NCBI GenBank assembly: GCA_021786095.1
Contig: JAJYNX010000103.1
Span: forward strand, 1-50,297
Source of the DNA: Actinomycetes bacterium
GTDB lineage: Bacteria; Actinomycetota; Acidimicrobiia; Acidimicrobiales; RAAP-2
Length of the DNA: 50,297 bases
Reading direction: 5' to 3'
Shown: one piece after another, positions 17,285 to 25,237 of the stretch
How the letters are laid out: the number at the start of each line of letters is the position of its first letter
Position numbering within the stretch: the first letter of the stretch is position 1
Notes under the pieces: generated by a model
What the model saw: only the letters and a program-made list of their open reading frames with translations
Databases searched by the model: none
What the model was told of the DNA's origin: nothing
Program-made: the position numbers and the translations under genes

Positions 17285-18127
17285 ATGTCAACCCTGACCA
17301 CATCCTCTCCGTCCCCCGTATCGACCGTCGCGCTGGAGCCGGTGCGCCGTCAACGCCTGACGAGCCTGGCTCGGGCCGAGTGGACCAAGATGCGCAGCGT
17401 CCGCTCGACCATATGGACCATCGTCACCATGATCATCATCACGTTGGGCATCGCGACGATTGCCGGCGCCACGATCGCGAGTCGGTGGTCGACCTTCTCG
17501 CCGGTCCAGCAGGCGACCTTCGATCCCACCAAGATCTCCCTGCGCGGCCTGCTGTTCAGTCAACTCATTATTGGCGTGCTTGGCGTCTTGGTGATGAGCG
17601 CAGAGTACGGCACCGGAACCATTCGCGCGTCGCTGTCCGCGGTACCGCGTCGCGCCCGGGTTCTGGTGGCCAAGGCGGCCGTCTTCACCCTTGTCGCGTT
17701 CGTCGTGAGCGAGGTGCTGGCCTTCGGCGCGTTCTTCATCGGGCAGGCGCTGCTGACGAGTCCGGCCCCGCACGCCACATTGTCGCAGCCGGGCGTGCTA
17801 CGCGCGGTCGTGGGCGGTGGCCTCGTGGTGACGGTTCTGGGACTCGTGGCCCTAGGCCTGGCGACCATCATCCGTCACTCCGCCGGCGCCATCACGGCGT
17901 ACGTGGGCGTGCTCTTGGTGGCGCCCATCATCCTTCAGGCGCTGCCGTCGTCGGTGGGCCAGCCGATCCTGCGCTACATGCCCTTCACCATCAGTGACGC
18001 GATGACCTCGCCCACGGCCCACGCCACCTCGGCCTTCAGTCCGTGGGTCGGCTTTGCGGTGCTGGTCGTCTATGCGCTGGTGGCCCTGGGGGTCGGGGGC
18101 TGGCTGCTAGTGCGCCGCGACGCGTAG
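17285..18127 (+). CDS. ABC-2 type permease subunit
   Basis: 280 aa membrane protein with about six helices (near residues 41-60, 90-108, 135-158, 176-197, 202-220 and 247-270). The family-typical segment MSAEYGTGTIRASLSAVPRR near 105 is the conserved MxxEYxxGTIR motif of ABC-2 permeases for drug or lantibiotic export. ATG 17285 is six bases after the ATPase stop. Together they form an exporter half-pair; the functional unit would be two copies of each. A nested hairpin starts 29 bases after the stop. Confidence 0.88.
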   Translation: MSTLTTSSPSPVSTVALEPVRRQRLTSLARAEWTKMRSVRSTIWTIVTMIIITLGIATIAGATIASRWSTFSPVQQATFDPTKISLRGLLFSQLIIGVLGVLVMSAEYGTGTIRASLSAVPRRARVLVAKAAVFTLVAFVVSEVLAFGAFFIGQALLTSPAPHATLSQPGVLRAVVGGGLVVTVLGLVALGLATIIRHSAGAITAYVGVLLVAPIILQALPSSVGQPILRYMPFTISDAMTSPTAHATSAFSPWVGFAVLVVYALVALGVGGWLLVRRDA

Positions 18128-18156
18128 GACGGCGTGGCGGATCACCCGACGCGACG

Positions 18157-18200
18157 CCGGTTCGGGCGAGGGCGTCCGACGGTGCGGACGGGCGAACCGG
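18157..18200 (+). terminator. Nested perfect hairpin after ABC operon
   Basis: Outer arms CCGGTTCG (18157-18164) and CGAACCGG (18193-18200) pair perfectly and enclose inner arms CGTCCG / CGGACG with a 6-base loop. It may terminate the ABC operon. It also ends seven bases before the -10 box at 18208, so a regulatory role on that promoter is possible. Confidence 0.45.
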
Positions 18201-18207
18201 GTGGCGA

Positions 18208-18213
18208 TAACTT
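18208..18213 (+). promoter_or_regulatory. -10 box TAACTT of leaderless micro-ORF
   Basis: TAACTT is followed by seven bases and ATG 18221, the start of a 13-codon frame that overlaps the exonuclease start. Confidence 0.5.
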
Positions 18214-18220
18214 GGCGGGT

Positions 18221-18262
18221 ATGGCGTCGGGGTCACAGGGTCGGTCCAAGGTGGTGGTGTGA
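18221..18262 (+). CDS. Leaderless 13-codon upstream ORF coupled to exonuclease
   Basis: Reads MASGSQGRSKVVV and stops with TGA at 18260-18262, sharing one base with ATG 18262 of the exonuclease (TGATG). The predicted transcript begins at this ATG, so ribosomes could enter here without a Shine-Dalgarno sequence and re-initiate on the exonuclease, which itself lacks a good one. The peptide may have no role beyond coupling. Existence is inferred from promoter spacing and overlap only. Confidence 0.4.
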   Translation: MASGSQGRSKVVV

Positions 18263-18888
18263 TGAAGCCGCTCACCCGCGTGCCCGAGTTGGTCGTGGGC
18301 TTCGATACGGAGACGACCGGATTGGACGTGACCCGGGAGCAGGCGATCTCCTACGGCTTCTGCCTCTACCGGTACGGTCAGCCCGTCGACGTGCAGCACT
18401 TTTTCGTGCTGCCCGAGCGCCCGATCAGTGAGGGAGCTCGACGGGTCCACGGTCTGTCGCGCGACGACCTCGAGACGAAACGCGCGTCGCACGATGTACT
18501 GAGCGTCGCTCAGGGTGTGCGCCGCGCCGTGGCTCTTCTGGATCAGGTCTACGACGAAGGCGGGTTCGTCGTCGGCGCCAACGTGCGTCGCTTCGATCTG
18601 GCGATGTTGCGCCACACGTCGGTGGCCCTGTCTCGGGAGGAGGGCGTGGGGCCCTTCGACCCCGATCACCTACGAATCATCGACGTCATCGAGAACGATC
18701 TCGCCATCGACCCGGGTCGCGCGGTACGGCCCCGTCGGTCGTTGACGTACCTCTGCGCTCACTACGGGGTGTCAACGGGGGGGCACGACGCGGCCGGGGA
18801 CGCTCGCGCGGCCGTCGAGGTCTTGATCGAGCAGGTGGTACGGGTCAATGCCGGTCAGAGAGAGCTCGGACTGCTCCCGCCGCGCTGA
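18262..18888 (+). CDS. DEDDh 3'-5' exonuclease (DnaQ-like)
   Basis: 208 aa nuclease of the DnaQ/epsilon family, degrading single-stranded DNA or RNA ends with two metal ions. ExoI holds D15 and E17 in VVGFDTETTGLD; ExoII is the Asp in NVRRFDLAML near 112; ExoIII is HDAAGDARAA with His and Asp near 174-179. Length fits a stand-alone exonuclease rather than a polymerase fusion. ATG 18262 (GTG 18259 is one codon upstream) overlaps the stop of the micro-ORF. A compact hairpin overlaps the stop codon, and tRNA-Val follows 48 bases later. Confidence 0.88.
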   Translation: MKPLTRVPELVVGFDTETTGLDVTREQAISYGFCLYRYGQPVDVQHFFVLPERPISEGARRVHGLSRDDLETKRASHDVLSVAQGVRRAVALLDQVYDEGGFVVGANVRRFDLAMLRHTSVALSREEGVGPFDPDHLRIIDVIENDLAIDPGRAVRPRRSLTYLCAHYGVSTGGHDAAGDARAAVEVLIEQVVRVNAGQRELGLLPPR

Positions 18889-18901
18889 TCCCGTGGGGAT
18901 C
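18887..18901 (+). terminator. Short hairpin at exonuclease stop
   Basis: GATCCC-GTG-GGGATC is a perfect 6-bp stem that overlaps the TGA at 18886-18888. It would separate the exonuclease from the tRNA gene. Confidence 0.4.
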
Positions 18902-18936
18902 GGTGGGACCCCCCAGGTGGTAACGTGGCTCGCCAA

Positions 18937-19010
18937 GGGCCGTTGGCGCAGTCTGGTAGCGCACTTGCATGACACGCAAGGGGTCACAGGTTCAAGTCCT
19001 GTACGGCCCA
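18937..19010 (+). tRNA. tRNA-Val(GAC)
   Basis: 74 nt cloverleaf. Acceptor GGGCCGT pairs with ACGGCCC, D-arm GCGC...GCGC, anticodon stem CTTGC/GCAAG around loop ATGACAC giving anticodon GAC, T-arm ACAGG-TTCAAGT-CCTGT, discriminator A. CCA is not encoded (CCG follows). Position 32 is A where C or U is usual. A TAACGT box lies at 18921-18926, ten bases upstream. The sequence after the gene drops in GC, a common sign of tRNA-linked integration. Confidence 0.9.
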
Positions 19011-19058
19011 CCGCGAAGAGGTCATTAGTGGGATGGGATCACCCTCGAACGAGTGTGA

Positions 19059-20414
19059 TTAGCGGGTGTGACGGATTCGCAGGCTGTGGTGGTGCAGGTG
19101 GGCGTGCGCGCTCACCGGACGATGCGCGACGCCATCGGCGAAGGCTCTGGCGTCGATCCTCTTCATGGCGGGCAGGCCGGGTAACACCGCGAGCGTGATC
19201 ACCGCGCCGATGAGGGCGAGTCCGGTCCGTAGGCCCGTGACGTGGATGAGCACGGTCATGGCGAGCGACCCCACTGCCATTCCTCCGACCTCGCCCGCCT
19301 CGAGAGCGCCGAGGACGCGGCCGAGCGTGTCGTTGGGTACGACGTGTTGCAGGACCGTGATGGCGTTGACATCGACGAGCGAGTTGGCAGCACCGATGAG
19401 CCACATGGTGACCAGGGCCGCGCCGAGATCCGGCACAGCGGCGATGATGAGCAGGGGTGCCGCCCAGACCATGACGCCGAAGCCGAAGTGTGTGGCCAGC
19501 CGAGCCCGCGGCATCAGCATCAGCGCGATGAACCCTCCGATCAGACCGCCGACGCCGAGCGTCGACTCCATCAGGCCGAGTCCCGAGGTGCCGATGTGCA
19601 GGAGTCGTAGTGCAATCGCCACCGTGAACACTGCCGACGCGCCCGCCACGACGCACTGAAGGATGTAAAGGATCACCAGCGACTGCACGTCGCGATCGCC
19701 ACGAATGGCGCGAAAGCCCTGCGACGCTCGACGTAGGAATGGCTCGGCCGCACCTTCACGAGCGCTCGATGAGAGGAGCGCCTCCATCTCAGGAGACTGG
19801 TCTCGCGGCGCGAGGGGGGACACGGTCGCGACGAACAGGACCGACCACACGAACGTGGCGGCATCGAAGAAGTAGGCGGTGGCGATGTTGGCGTAGGCGA
19901 GGAGAAAGCCCGCGACCGCTGGTCCCGCGAAGAAGCCGACGCTCTCGATGGTGCTCGACACCACGTTGGAACCAGCTAACTCGTCAGGTCGTCGTGAGAG
20001 GGACGGCAGGATTGCCGCCTGGGCGGGACGAAACGGGGTTCCGGCGGCACCGACGGCGACGACCAGCGCGTAGACGTACCACTTCGGTGTGTGCGCGGCG
20101 ACGAGGAATGCGGCGACGAGGACCAGCGCCATTCGTGCCAGGTCCGAGGCGATCATGACACGTTTGCGACTGTACTGGTCGGCCAGGGTCGACGCGAATG
20201 GCGCGATCGCGGCGATCGCGACGTAGCGCGTGACGGCCAACAGGCCGACCGCTGTCGCGCCGCCTGTGCGGTATGCGTACACCGCGGCGCTGAGCGCGAA
20301 GACGCCGTCGCCGATCAGCGAGCCTCCGAAGGCGTAGAAGAGTCGCCGCAGCGACGGGTTGGCAGAGACGTTGGACAGTGCTTGGCGTGATGATCGCAAC
20401 TCTTCGCGGATCAT
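19059..20414 (-). CDS. MFS transporter (MFS_3 / EntS-like)
   Basis: 451 aa, about 12 helices. The N-terminal half has YAFGGSLIGDGVFALSAAVY and the motif-A-like loop LADQYSRKRVMIASDLARM near 80-98, typical of MFS_3 exporters related to EntS and macrolide-efflux proteins. ATG 20414 is set by a strong ribosome site AAGGAGGACC seven bases upstream, unlike most genes in the window, which lack one. Base composition is less GC-rich than in neighbours, and it sits next to a tRNA gene, so recent acquisition is plausible. Substrate unknown. A 13-base palindrome adjoins the ribosome site. Confidence 0.85.
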   Translation of the reverse strand: MIREELRSSRQALSNVSANPSLRRLFYAFGGSLIGDGVFALSAAVYAYRTGGATAVGLLAVTRYVAIAAIAPFASTLADQYSRKRVMIASDLARMALVLVAAFLVAAHTPKWYVYALVVAVGAAGTPFRPAQAAILPSLSRRPDELAGSNVVSSTIESVGFFAGPAVAGFLLAYANIATAYFFDAATFVWSVLFVATVSPLAPRDQSPEMEALLSSSAREGAAEPFLRRASQGFRAIRGDRDVQSLVILYILQCVVAGASAVFTVAIALRLLHIGTSGLGLMESTLGVGGLIGGFIALMLMPRARLATHFGFGVMVWAAPLLIIAAVPDLGAALVTMWLIGAANSLVDVNAITVLQHVVPNDTLGRVLGALEAGEVGGMAVGSLAMTVLIHVTGLRTGLALIGAVITLAVLPGLPAMKRIDARAFADGVAHRPVSAHAHLHHHSLRIRHTR

Positions 20415-20429
20415 GTCACTGGTCCTCCT

Positions 20430-20442
20430 TACGTGTCACGTA
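20430..20442. promoter_or_regulatory. 13-base palindrome upstream of MFS gene
   Basis: TACGTG-T-CACGTA is a perfect 6+6 inverted repeat abutting the ribosome site of the MFS gene. Two direct copies of CGTGACGTC occur upstream at 20473-20481 and 20527-20535. This may be an operator for a TetR- or MarR-like repressor; no regulator gene is adjacent. Confidence 0.4.
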
Positions 20443-20663
20443 CCAATGACGCGTACGGCTCGCGGGACAGTCCGTGACGTCCTCGCCTGAGGTACGAGGA
20501 GACCGTGTCGCGCGCCGACGTAGGAACGTGACGTCTAGTGAGTGCGAGCGACGCTGGTCGAACGAACGGCGAGTGAGCGTTGGCAGCGGTGAGCCGTCAC
20601 CAGTCGGTGAGGGTCAACGCGGATGGTTGAACCGTCGCACGAACCGGCGGTTGCGATGAACTC

Positions 20664-21005
20664 TCAGACCGCCGCTCGTGATGCCAGCGCCTCGAAGTGC
20701 TCGTAGAGGCGAGGATCGCCCATGTGCTCACGGACGTACCTGGCACCCGGGGCTACGCGCGACCACATGCCGTCGATCCAGAAGAGGTCACTGAGCAGGT
20801 CCCAGTCCAGCACGTTGTGCTTGACCAGGGTGCCCAGGGTTTCGCCGAAGTTCAAGATCGTGCGGACGGAGGGGTTTTCCGACGACCCGTCGCCGATGTC
20901 GAAATCGTCGGAGAAGATCTCCTTCATGGCGTCATCAACCTTCATCTCGTTGCTGAGACGCATCAGTTGAACCACCAGATGCGCGTCGTCATACGTTGCT
21001 ACCAC
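20664..21005 (-). CDS. Hypothetical protein, DUF4760-like
   Basis: 113 aa when started at GTG 21005, which has AAAGGGGGGCG upstream; a longer frame starts at 21035. The sequence begins VATYDDAHLVVQLMRLSNE and continues with FGETLGTLVKHNVLDWDLLS and YVREHMGDPRLYEHFEAL, which recalls the DUF4760 family: short, helical, soluble proteins of unknown role often found in accessory regions. No catalytic motif or membrane segment is seen. Codon use is markedly less GC-rich than in the core genes around it. It lies upstream of the MFS gene on the same strand, but 250 bases away. Confidence 0.6.
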   Translation of the reverse strand: MVATYDDAHLVVQLMRLSNEMKVDDAMKEIFSDDFDIGDGSSENPSVRTILNFGETLGTLVKHNVLDWDLLSDLFWIDGMWSRVAPGARYVREHMGDPRLYEHFEALASRAAV

Positions 21006-21347
21006 ACCGCCCCCCTTTGGGTGATTGCTGCACAATTGACACTCTGAATCACTGTCTATTCACTGCGCTGAGCCGTAACGCGGAACTCGAGATGGATGTC
21101 TCGTGGCTTCGTGTAGGGATCACCTTCACGGTGCATGTCTCAGTTGCGCTGAGTGTACATCTACATCATCACAATTCCTGAGAACTCTCACACGAATGAC
21201 CGCCGGTCTCAGCTTCGGTGTGATCCGCGTCTGGGTTCGTCCCTCGCTCGGTTCTCCGAGGTGCGCTCCGACGCATCGGCGATTCGTGAGGCGGGTCGGC
21301 GAGCGGATCGCGACGTGACGAGTGACAGTGGCGGCCTGCGCCCTCGC
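21006..21347. other. AT-richer gap without a gene
   Basis: GC in 21001-21180 is about 52 percent by hand count, clearly below the surrounding genes. Short open frames run through it but show no motif or ribosome site. With the DUF4760-like gene it looks like residual acquired DNA. I saw no repeat of the tRNA 3-prime end here. Confidence 0.5.
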
Positions 21348-21353
21348 TAGTCT
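21348..21353 (+). promoter_or_regulatory. -10 box TAGTCT of FAD oxidoreductase
   Basis: TAGTCT, seven bases, GTG 21361. This decides the start 13 codons downstream of the first possible one at 21322. Confidence 0.5.
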
Positions 21354-21360
21354 CGGGATC

Positions 21361-22623
21361 GTGTCTGCGGATCGCTACGACGTCGTGATCGTGGGGGCGG
21401 GTCTCGCTGGTCTGCGCGCGGCCCAGGTGCTGGATGGGCACGGTCTCAACGTTCTCCTCGTCGAGCGGGCTGCGCGGGTCGGTGGACGGGTCCACTCGTT
21501 CGAGGTCGACGGCTTCGTGGTCGACGAGGGCTTCCAGCTCGTCAATCCCTCGTACCCTGAGCTTCGTGCCACCGGAGTCGTCGAACAACTGGATCTGCGG
21601 GCCTTTCCCGGGATGGTGAGCTACGTCGGGGACGGGCTCCGCTGGACTCTGGCTGATCCGCGGCGATGGCCGCTACGAGCTCTCGGCGAACTGGTTCGCG
21701 GGCGGCCTCGTCTCGACGACGCGTGGCGCCTGGCTGGGCTGCTGGCCGTGGCGCGCGTCGCGTCGGCGTCGCACCTGACCTCGGTGCCCGACTGCTCGAC
21801 TCGTGAGGGGCTGCGAGCGGTGGGGCTGTCGGAGGCGTCGATCGAGTCGATCGTGGCGCCGTTTTTGCGGGGCGCCCTGCTCGACGACCAACTCGAGACG
21901 TCGTGGCGCTACACCCGTCTGCTGCTCAAGTCCTTCGTGTCGGGACTTCCCTCGACGCCGTCGAGCGGGATTCGCCAGCTTGCCCGCGCGATGGTCGCGA
22001 GCGTGCCGCGGGTCGATGTGCGTCTGGGTGAGAGAGTGCGTCGGGTCAGCGCAAACGTTGTGGACAGTGACGAGGGGCAGTGGCGAGCCCGGGCTGTCCT
22101 GGTCGCCACTGATCAAGACGGCGCGGCCACGCTCGTGGGCGGCTCCGCCGCGGGCTGGCGCTCGACGACGACGTGGTGGTTCGACGCCCCGCGGGTAGTC
22201 CACGGTGAGCGACTTCGAGTGGATGGCGGCGGTCACGCGCTTACGTCGATGCTCGACCTCGCGAGCGTCGCTCCAGAGCGGGCGCCGGCGGGTCGGTCGC
22301 TGATCGGCGTGGCGGTGAATGGACCCTACGACGCGGTCCGCGACGGCACGATCGCCGACGACGTCGCCCGCTTCTACGACCTTGATCGACGCGACGTGGA
22401 ACTCGTGGTGCGCACACCAGTGGAGCGGGCGCTGCCCCGCGTCGTCGCACCCCTTACCTTGACGAGGCCGTCGCGCCGCGGCGATGTCTTCGTCGCGGGG
22501 GACTATCTCCAGACGCCGTCGATTCAGGGAGCGCTCGTGAGTGGTCGCCGGGCCGCGGCCGCGGTCGTCGAGGCGTTGGGAGTGAGGAGTGACTCGCCGC
22601 GCGACCGGCGCCGTTGGCACTGA
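21361..22623 (+). CDS. FAD-dependent amine-oxidase-type oxidoreductase
   Basis: 420 aa flavoprotein. MSADRYDVVIVGAGLAGLRA carries the GxGxxG dinucleotide motif, followed by the acidic strand end VERAARVGGRVHSFEVDGF (the RxGGR motif) and the C-terminal FAD segment VFVAGDYLQTPSIQGALVSG. This layout is shared by protoporphyrinogen oxidases, phytoene desaturases and amine oxidases. The product VDEGFQLVNPSYPEL matches the NAD(P)-binding amine-oxidase group with unknown substrate. GTG 21361 is selected from the TAGTCT box seven bases upstream and because the fold begins at once. Confidence 0.8.
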   Translation: MSADRYDVVIVGAGLAGLRAAQVLDGHGLNVLLVERAARVGGRVHSFEVDGFVVDEGFQLVNPSYPELRATGVVEQLDLRAFPGMVSYVGDGLRWTLADPRRWPLRALGELVRGRPRLDDAWRLAGLLAVARVASASHLTSVPDCSTREGLRAVGLSEASIESIVAPFLRGALLDDQLETSWRYTRLLLKSFVSGLPSTPSSGIRQLARAMVASVPRVDVRLGERVRRVSANVVDSDEGQWRARAVLVATDQDGAATLVGGSAAGWRSTTTWWFDAPRVVHGERLRVDGGGHALTSMLDLASVAPERAPAGRSLIGVAVNGPYDAVRDGTIADDVARFYDLDRRDVELVVRTPVERALPRVVAPLTLTRPSRRGDVFVAGDYLQTPSIQGALVSGRRAAAAVVEALGVRSDSPRDRRRWH

Positions 22624-22775
22624 GCACCCCTCTGTGCGCGCGTCGCGGACATAGTGGGGCCGAGTCTGGCGAACGTCGAGTGTGGAGAGTCGCCGGAAGA
22701 GGGTGAGCGTCGTCGTGGCGGCGTCGCCCGGGTGGGTGCTGAGGCAATTTTCACGCTCGGCGGGGCGCGGGCGAG

Positions 22776-22781
22776 TACGCT
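22776..22781 (+). promoter_or_regulatory. -10 box TACGCT of cold-shock gene
   Basis: Predicts a transcript start near 22788 and a leader of about 49 bases that contains the hairpin at 22794-22814. Confidence 0.4.
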
Positions 22782-22793
22782 CGGTAACGCGAG

Positions 22794-22814
22794 GAGACCG
22801 AAATGGTTGGTCTC
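22794..22814 (+). promoter_or_regulatory. 5-prime UTR hairpin of cold-shock gene
   Basis: GAGACC / GGTCTC is a perfect 6-bp stem with a 9-base loop, in the leader of the cold-shock gene. Cold-shock mRNAs often carry structured leaders that change translation or stability with temperature; that role is inferred here. Confidence 0.45.
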
Positions 22815-22836
22815 TCGTTCAGAGAATTGAGTCTTC

Positions 22837-23037
22837 GTGGCACACGGTACAGTGAAGTTTTTCAATGCGGAAAAGGGATTCGGATTCATCTCGCGCGAGC
22901 AGGGCGACGACGTCTTCGTACACTTTTCCAACATTCAGGGTGATGGCTACAAGAGCCTGGACGAGGGTCAGCAGGTCGAGTTCGACGTGGCGCCCGGTAA
23001 GAAGGGCGAGGAAGCACTGAACGTCCGAGCGGTGTAG
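22837..23037 (+). CDS. Cold-shock protein (CspA family)
   Basis: 66 aa single cold-shock domain that binds single-stranded RNA/DNA. RNP1 is KGFGFI at 13-18 and RNP2 is VFVHF at 26-30; aromatic residues F8, F9, F15, F17, F27 and F30 form the binding face. The ending [16 protein letters not shown] is standard. The GTG start at 22837 has no clear Shine-Dalgarno sequence, but the protein aligns from its first residue. A structured leader precedes it and a strong hairpin follows 12 bases after the stop, so it is monocistronic. Confidence 0.95.
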   Translation: MAHGTVKFFNAEKGFGFISREQGDDVFVHFSNIQGDGYKSLDEGQQVEFDVAPGKKGEEALNVRAV

Positions 23038-23048
23038 TTGACGCCGCG

Positions 23049-23072
23049 GCCCGTCGTCGGATGGCGGCGGGC
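23049..23072 (+). terminator. Hairpin terminator of cold-shock gene
   Basis: Stem GCCCGTCGT / GCGGCGGGC of nine pairs (two G-T) with a six-base loop, 12 bases after the stop. No U-run follows. Confidence 0.55.
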
Positions 23073-23497
23073 TAGCGGAGGCGCACGACGGGCGTTCAGG
23101 AGTCGGGTGTCGCTCGGTCGCGGCGGTGAGTTCTTTTCGAGTTCATGGGTACGGTCACGCCTCCGGTTGATCAGTGCCGCGGGGTATCTCGGACGCGCAG
23201 TGGGTTGCCCGACAGTCGGGGGCCGGTGTGTCGCGGTTCGGGTTCGGCTGGTACGCCGTACCGAGTGACGGACGCCTGCGCGAGGCGGGAGCCCGTCGGA
23301 CCGCGGCGAACGGCCCCTCTCACGCATGATGAGGGGGCAGTGTCGCCCGTCGGGGACCAGTTCGCGCCGCGACGCACGACGACCAACGGACCTCGAGGTT
23401 CAGGGGAGTTGTCGCGCACGAGAACCGGCGTCGGGTCCGACGCTCGGAGGGGCGATCGTCGAGACCGGTGGAGGAGGACGTCTCGTCGCCGGGAGCG
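23073..23497. other. Intergenic region between convergent genes
   Basis: No gene is supported here. Frames on both strands lack motifs. The only structure seen is a CCCCTC / GAGGGG hairpin at 23324-23346. The length is unusual for this gene-dense window. Confidence 0.45.
23324..23346. terminator. Possible bidirectional hairpin
   Basis: CCCCTC / GAGGGG 6-bp stem with an 11-base loop in the convergent gap between the cold-shock gene and the DHA2 exporter. Weak evidence. Confidence 0.25.
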
Positions 23498-25108
23498 TCA
23501 GGGGGCGCCGGTGAGCGCCGGGCTCTCGTCGGCGATGTCCAAGCGCAGCGAGGTGCGGTAGGCCGTACCCAACGCCCACGTCGACGTGCTCAGGAAGCCG
23601 AGGAGGAGGACGAGCCCGCCGCAGGCGCTCAGCAGCCACCAGTCCTGGTGGGTCATCGAGGCGAAGTGTCGCGCGAGCCCCCCGCCGCCGAGTCCGACGG
23701 CGAGAGCAGATCCGACGATGCCGACACCGAGGGTCTGTCCAATCTGACGGCTCGTGGAGGCGATGGCCGACGCGACGCCCGCCTGACTGGCGGGCATGCC
23801 CGAGACGGCGGTATTGGTGATCGGGGCGTTGACGGTGCCGAACCCGATCCCGAAGATGACGTAGGCGACGAAGAGGTGGGTGAAGGAGGTGGTGGATGAC
23901 AGCGAGGTGAGGAGGTAGCTGCCGATCCCCATGGCGATGCCGGCGAGCACGAGTGAGGGGCGTGCGCCGAATCGGCCGACCACGCGGCCCGAGAGTGAGG
24001 AGAAGAGCGCCATCGCGCCGGCCATCGGTAGCGTGTCGACCCCCGCGGCGAGCGCGGAGAGACCTCGGGTGTCCTGTAGGTAGAGCGTGTTCAAGAAGAG
24101 GAAGCCACCGAAGGCGAAGAAGGAGGCGACGGCGATGAGGGTCGCCCCCGAAAAGGGGACACTCTTGAAGAAGCGAACCTCCACCAGCGCATCGTGGCGG
24201 CGCAGCTCGTAGGGTACGAGGGTCGCCAGTCCCGCGGCGGCCACGATGAAGAGCCCGACGATCTCGCCCGAGCTCCAACCGCGGCCCGGCCCCTCGATGA
24301 TGGCGTAGGTCGTGCTAGCGAGGATCAGAGTGACCAGCACTTGACCGACGGGGTCGAGCCGTCGAGGAGTGGGTGCGCGGGACTCGGGGATGTAGGCCGC
24401 GGTCAGGATGAAGGCGCTGACCCCGATCGGGATGTTGACCCAGAAGATCGACCGCCAGCCGACACTCTGGACCAACAGGCCGCCCAGGATGGGTCCGAGG
24501 GCGAGGGCGATGCCGGTGACCGCTCCCCAGATGCCGATGGCCCGCGCCCGTTCGCGAGGGTCGTCGAAGGTGTTGCGGATGATCGACATCGCCACCGGGT
24601 TCAGCATCGATCCGCCGACGGCCTGCAGCATTCGAAAGAAGACCAGCCATCCGAGACTGGGGGCGAGGCTGCAGGCGAGCGAGCCCAGGACGAAGAGGGA
24701 GAGACCGGTCATGAAGACGCGCCGGCGCCCCAGACGGTCGGCAGTCGAGCCCGCCAGCATGAAGAGGCTGGCCAGTACCAGGGTGTAGCCGTCCACGATC
24801 CACTTGAGACCGGGGAGGGTGGTGTGGAAGTCGCGTCCGATGGAGGGCAGGGCGACGTTCACGATCGTGTTGTCGATGAACACGATGAACAGGCTCGTGC
24901 AGCAGATCGCCAGGATCCCCAGTTGACGGCGATGGGTCACGGGAATCGTCGCCGACGGTGAGGATCGGGGCGCGCTTCGCGCCGCCGCCGCGTTGACGCG
25001 AGGAGCCGGCCCGGTCGAGTGCGCACGGTCCGAGACTACCGGTGGGACGCGCCCCGACAGCGGTGTCGACTGGTCGTAGGACGCCGTCAGGGGCTGAAAA
25101 GAGTTCAT
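23498..25108 (-). CDS. DHA2-family MFS exporter (EmrB/QacA type)
   Basis: 536 aa proton-driven exporter with about 14 helices. Diagnostic features: FIVFIDNTIVNVALPSIGRD near 65, motif A AGSTADRLGRRRVFM near 117, motif C region ALALGPILGGLLVQSVGWRS near 190, and NIPIG after it. The frame is open far upstream, but the ATG at 25108 (GGCGAGG upstream) is the first start giving a plausible cytosolic tail of about 50 residues before the first helix. It shares its family with the exporter at 46912 but the two are not close copies. No TetR gene is adjacent. Substrate unknown. Confidence 0.85.
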   Translation of the reverse strand: MNSFQPLTASYDQSTPLSGRVPPVVSDRAHSTGPAPRVNAAAARSAPRSSPSATIPVTHRRQLGILAICCTSLFIVFIDNTIVNVALPSIGRDFHTTLPGLKWIVDGYTLVLASLFMLAGSTADRLGRRRVFMTGLSLFVLGSLACSLAPSLGWLVFFRMLQAVGGSMLNPVAMSIIRNTFDDPRERARAIGIWGAVTGIALALGPILGGLLVQSVGWRSIFWVNIPIGVSAFILTAAYIPESRAPTPRRLDPVGQVLVTLILASTTYAIIEGPGRGWSSGEIVGLFIVAAAGLATLVPYELRRHDALVEVRFFKSVPFSGATLIAVASFFAFGGFLFLNTLYLQDTRGLSALAAGVDTLPMAGAMALFSSLSGRVVGRFGARPSLVLAGIAMGIGSYLLTSLSSTTSFTHLFVAYVIFGIGFGTVNAPITNTAVSGMPASQAGVASAIASTSRQIGQTLGVGIVGSALAVGLGGGGLARHFASMTHQDWWLLSACGGLVLLLGFLSTSTWALGTAYRTSLRLDIADESPALTGAP

Positions 25109-25237
25109 CGGAGCCTCGCCGGCGGAGGGTGGGCCGCGGCGCCGACCAGCGGGCGAGGGAGCGAGCCCCAATCCGGGTTGACCCGGTGATGTGCTGCCGG
25201 TGGGACCACGTGGTGACGGCACCACGACACTGGTGAG

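Noticed and set aside
18772-19011. Minus-strand frame of 79 codons over tRNA-Val
   Set aside because: Covers a well-formed tRNA and the exonuclease 3-prime end; a known type of spurious annotation.
20461-20475. GGGACAGTCC as another DosR-like site
   Set aside because: The half sites are separated by one base, not four, so the geometry is wrong.
21322-21360. Earlier start for the FAD oxidoreductase
   Set aside because: It lies upstream of and across the TAGTCT box; GTG 21361 has the correct spacing and begins directly with the Rossmann strand.
23038-23561. Plus-strand frames between the cold-shock gene and the DHA2 exporter
   Set aside because: Arg/Gly/Pro-rich translations with no homology signal; one runs into the exporter on the opposite strand.
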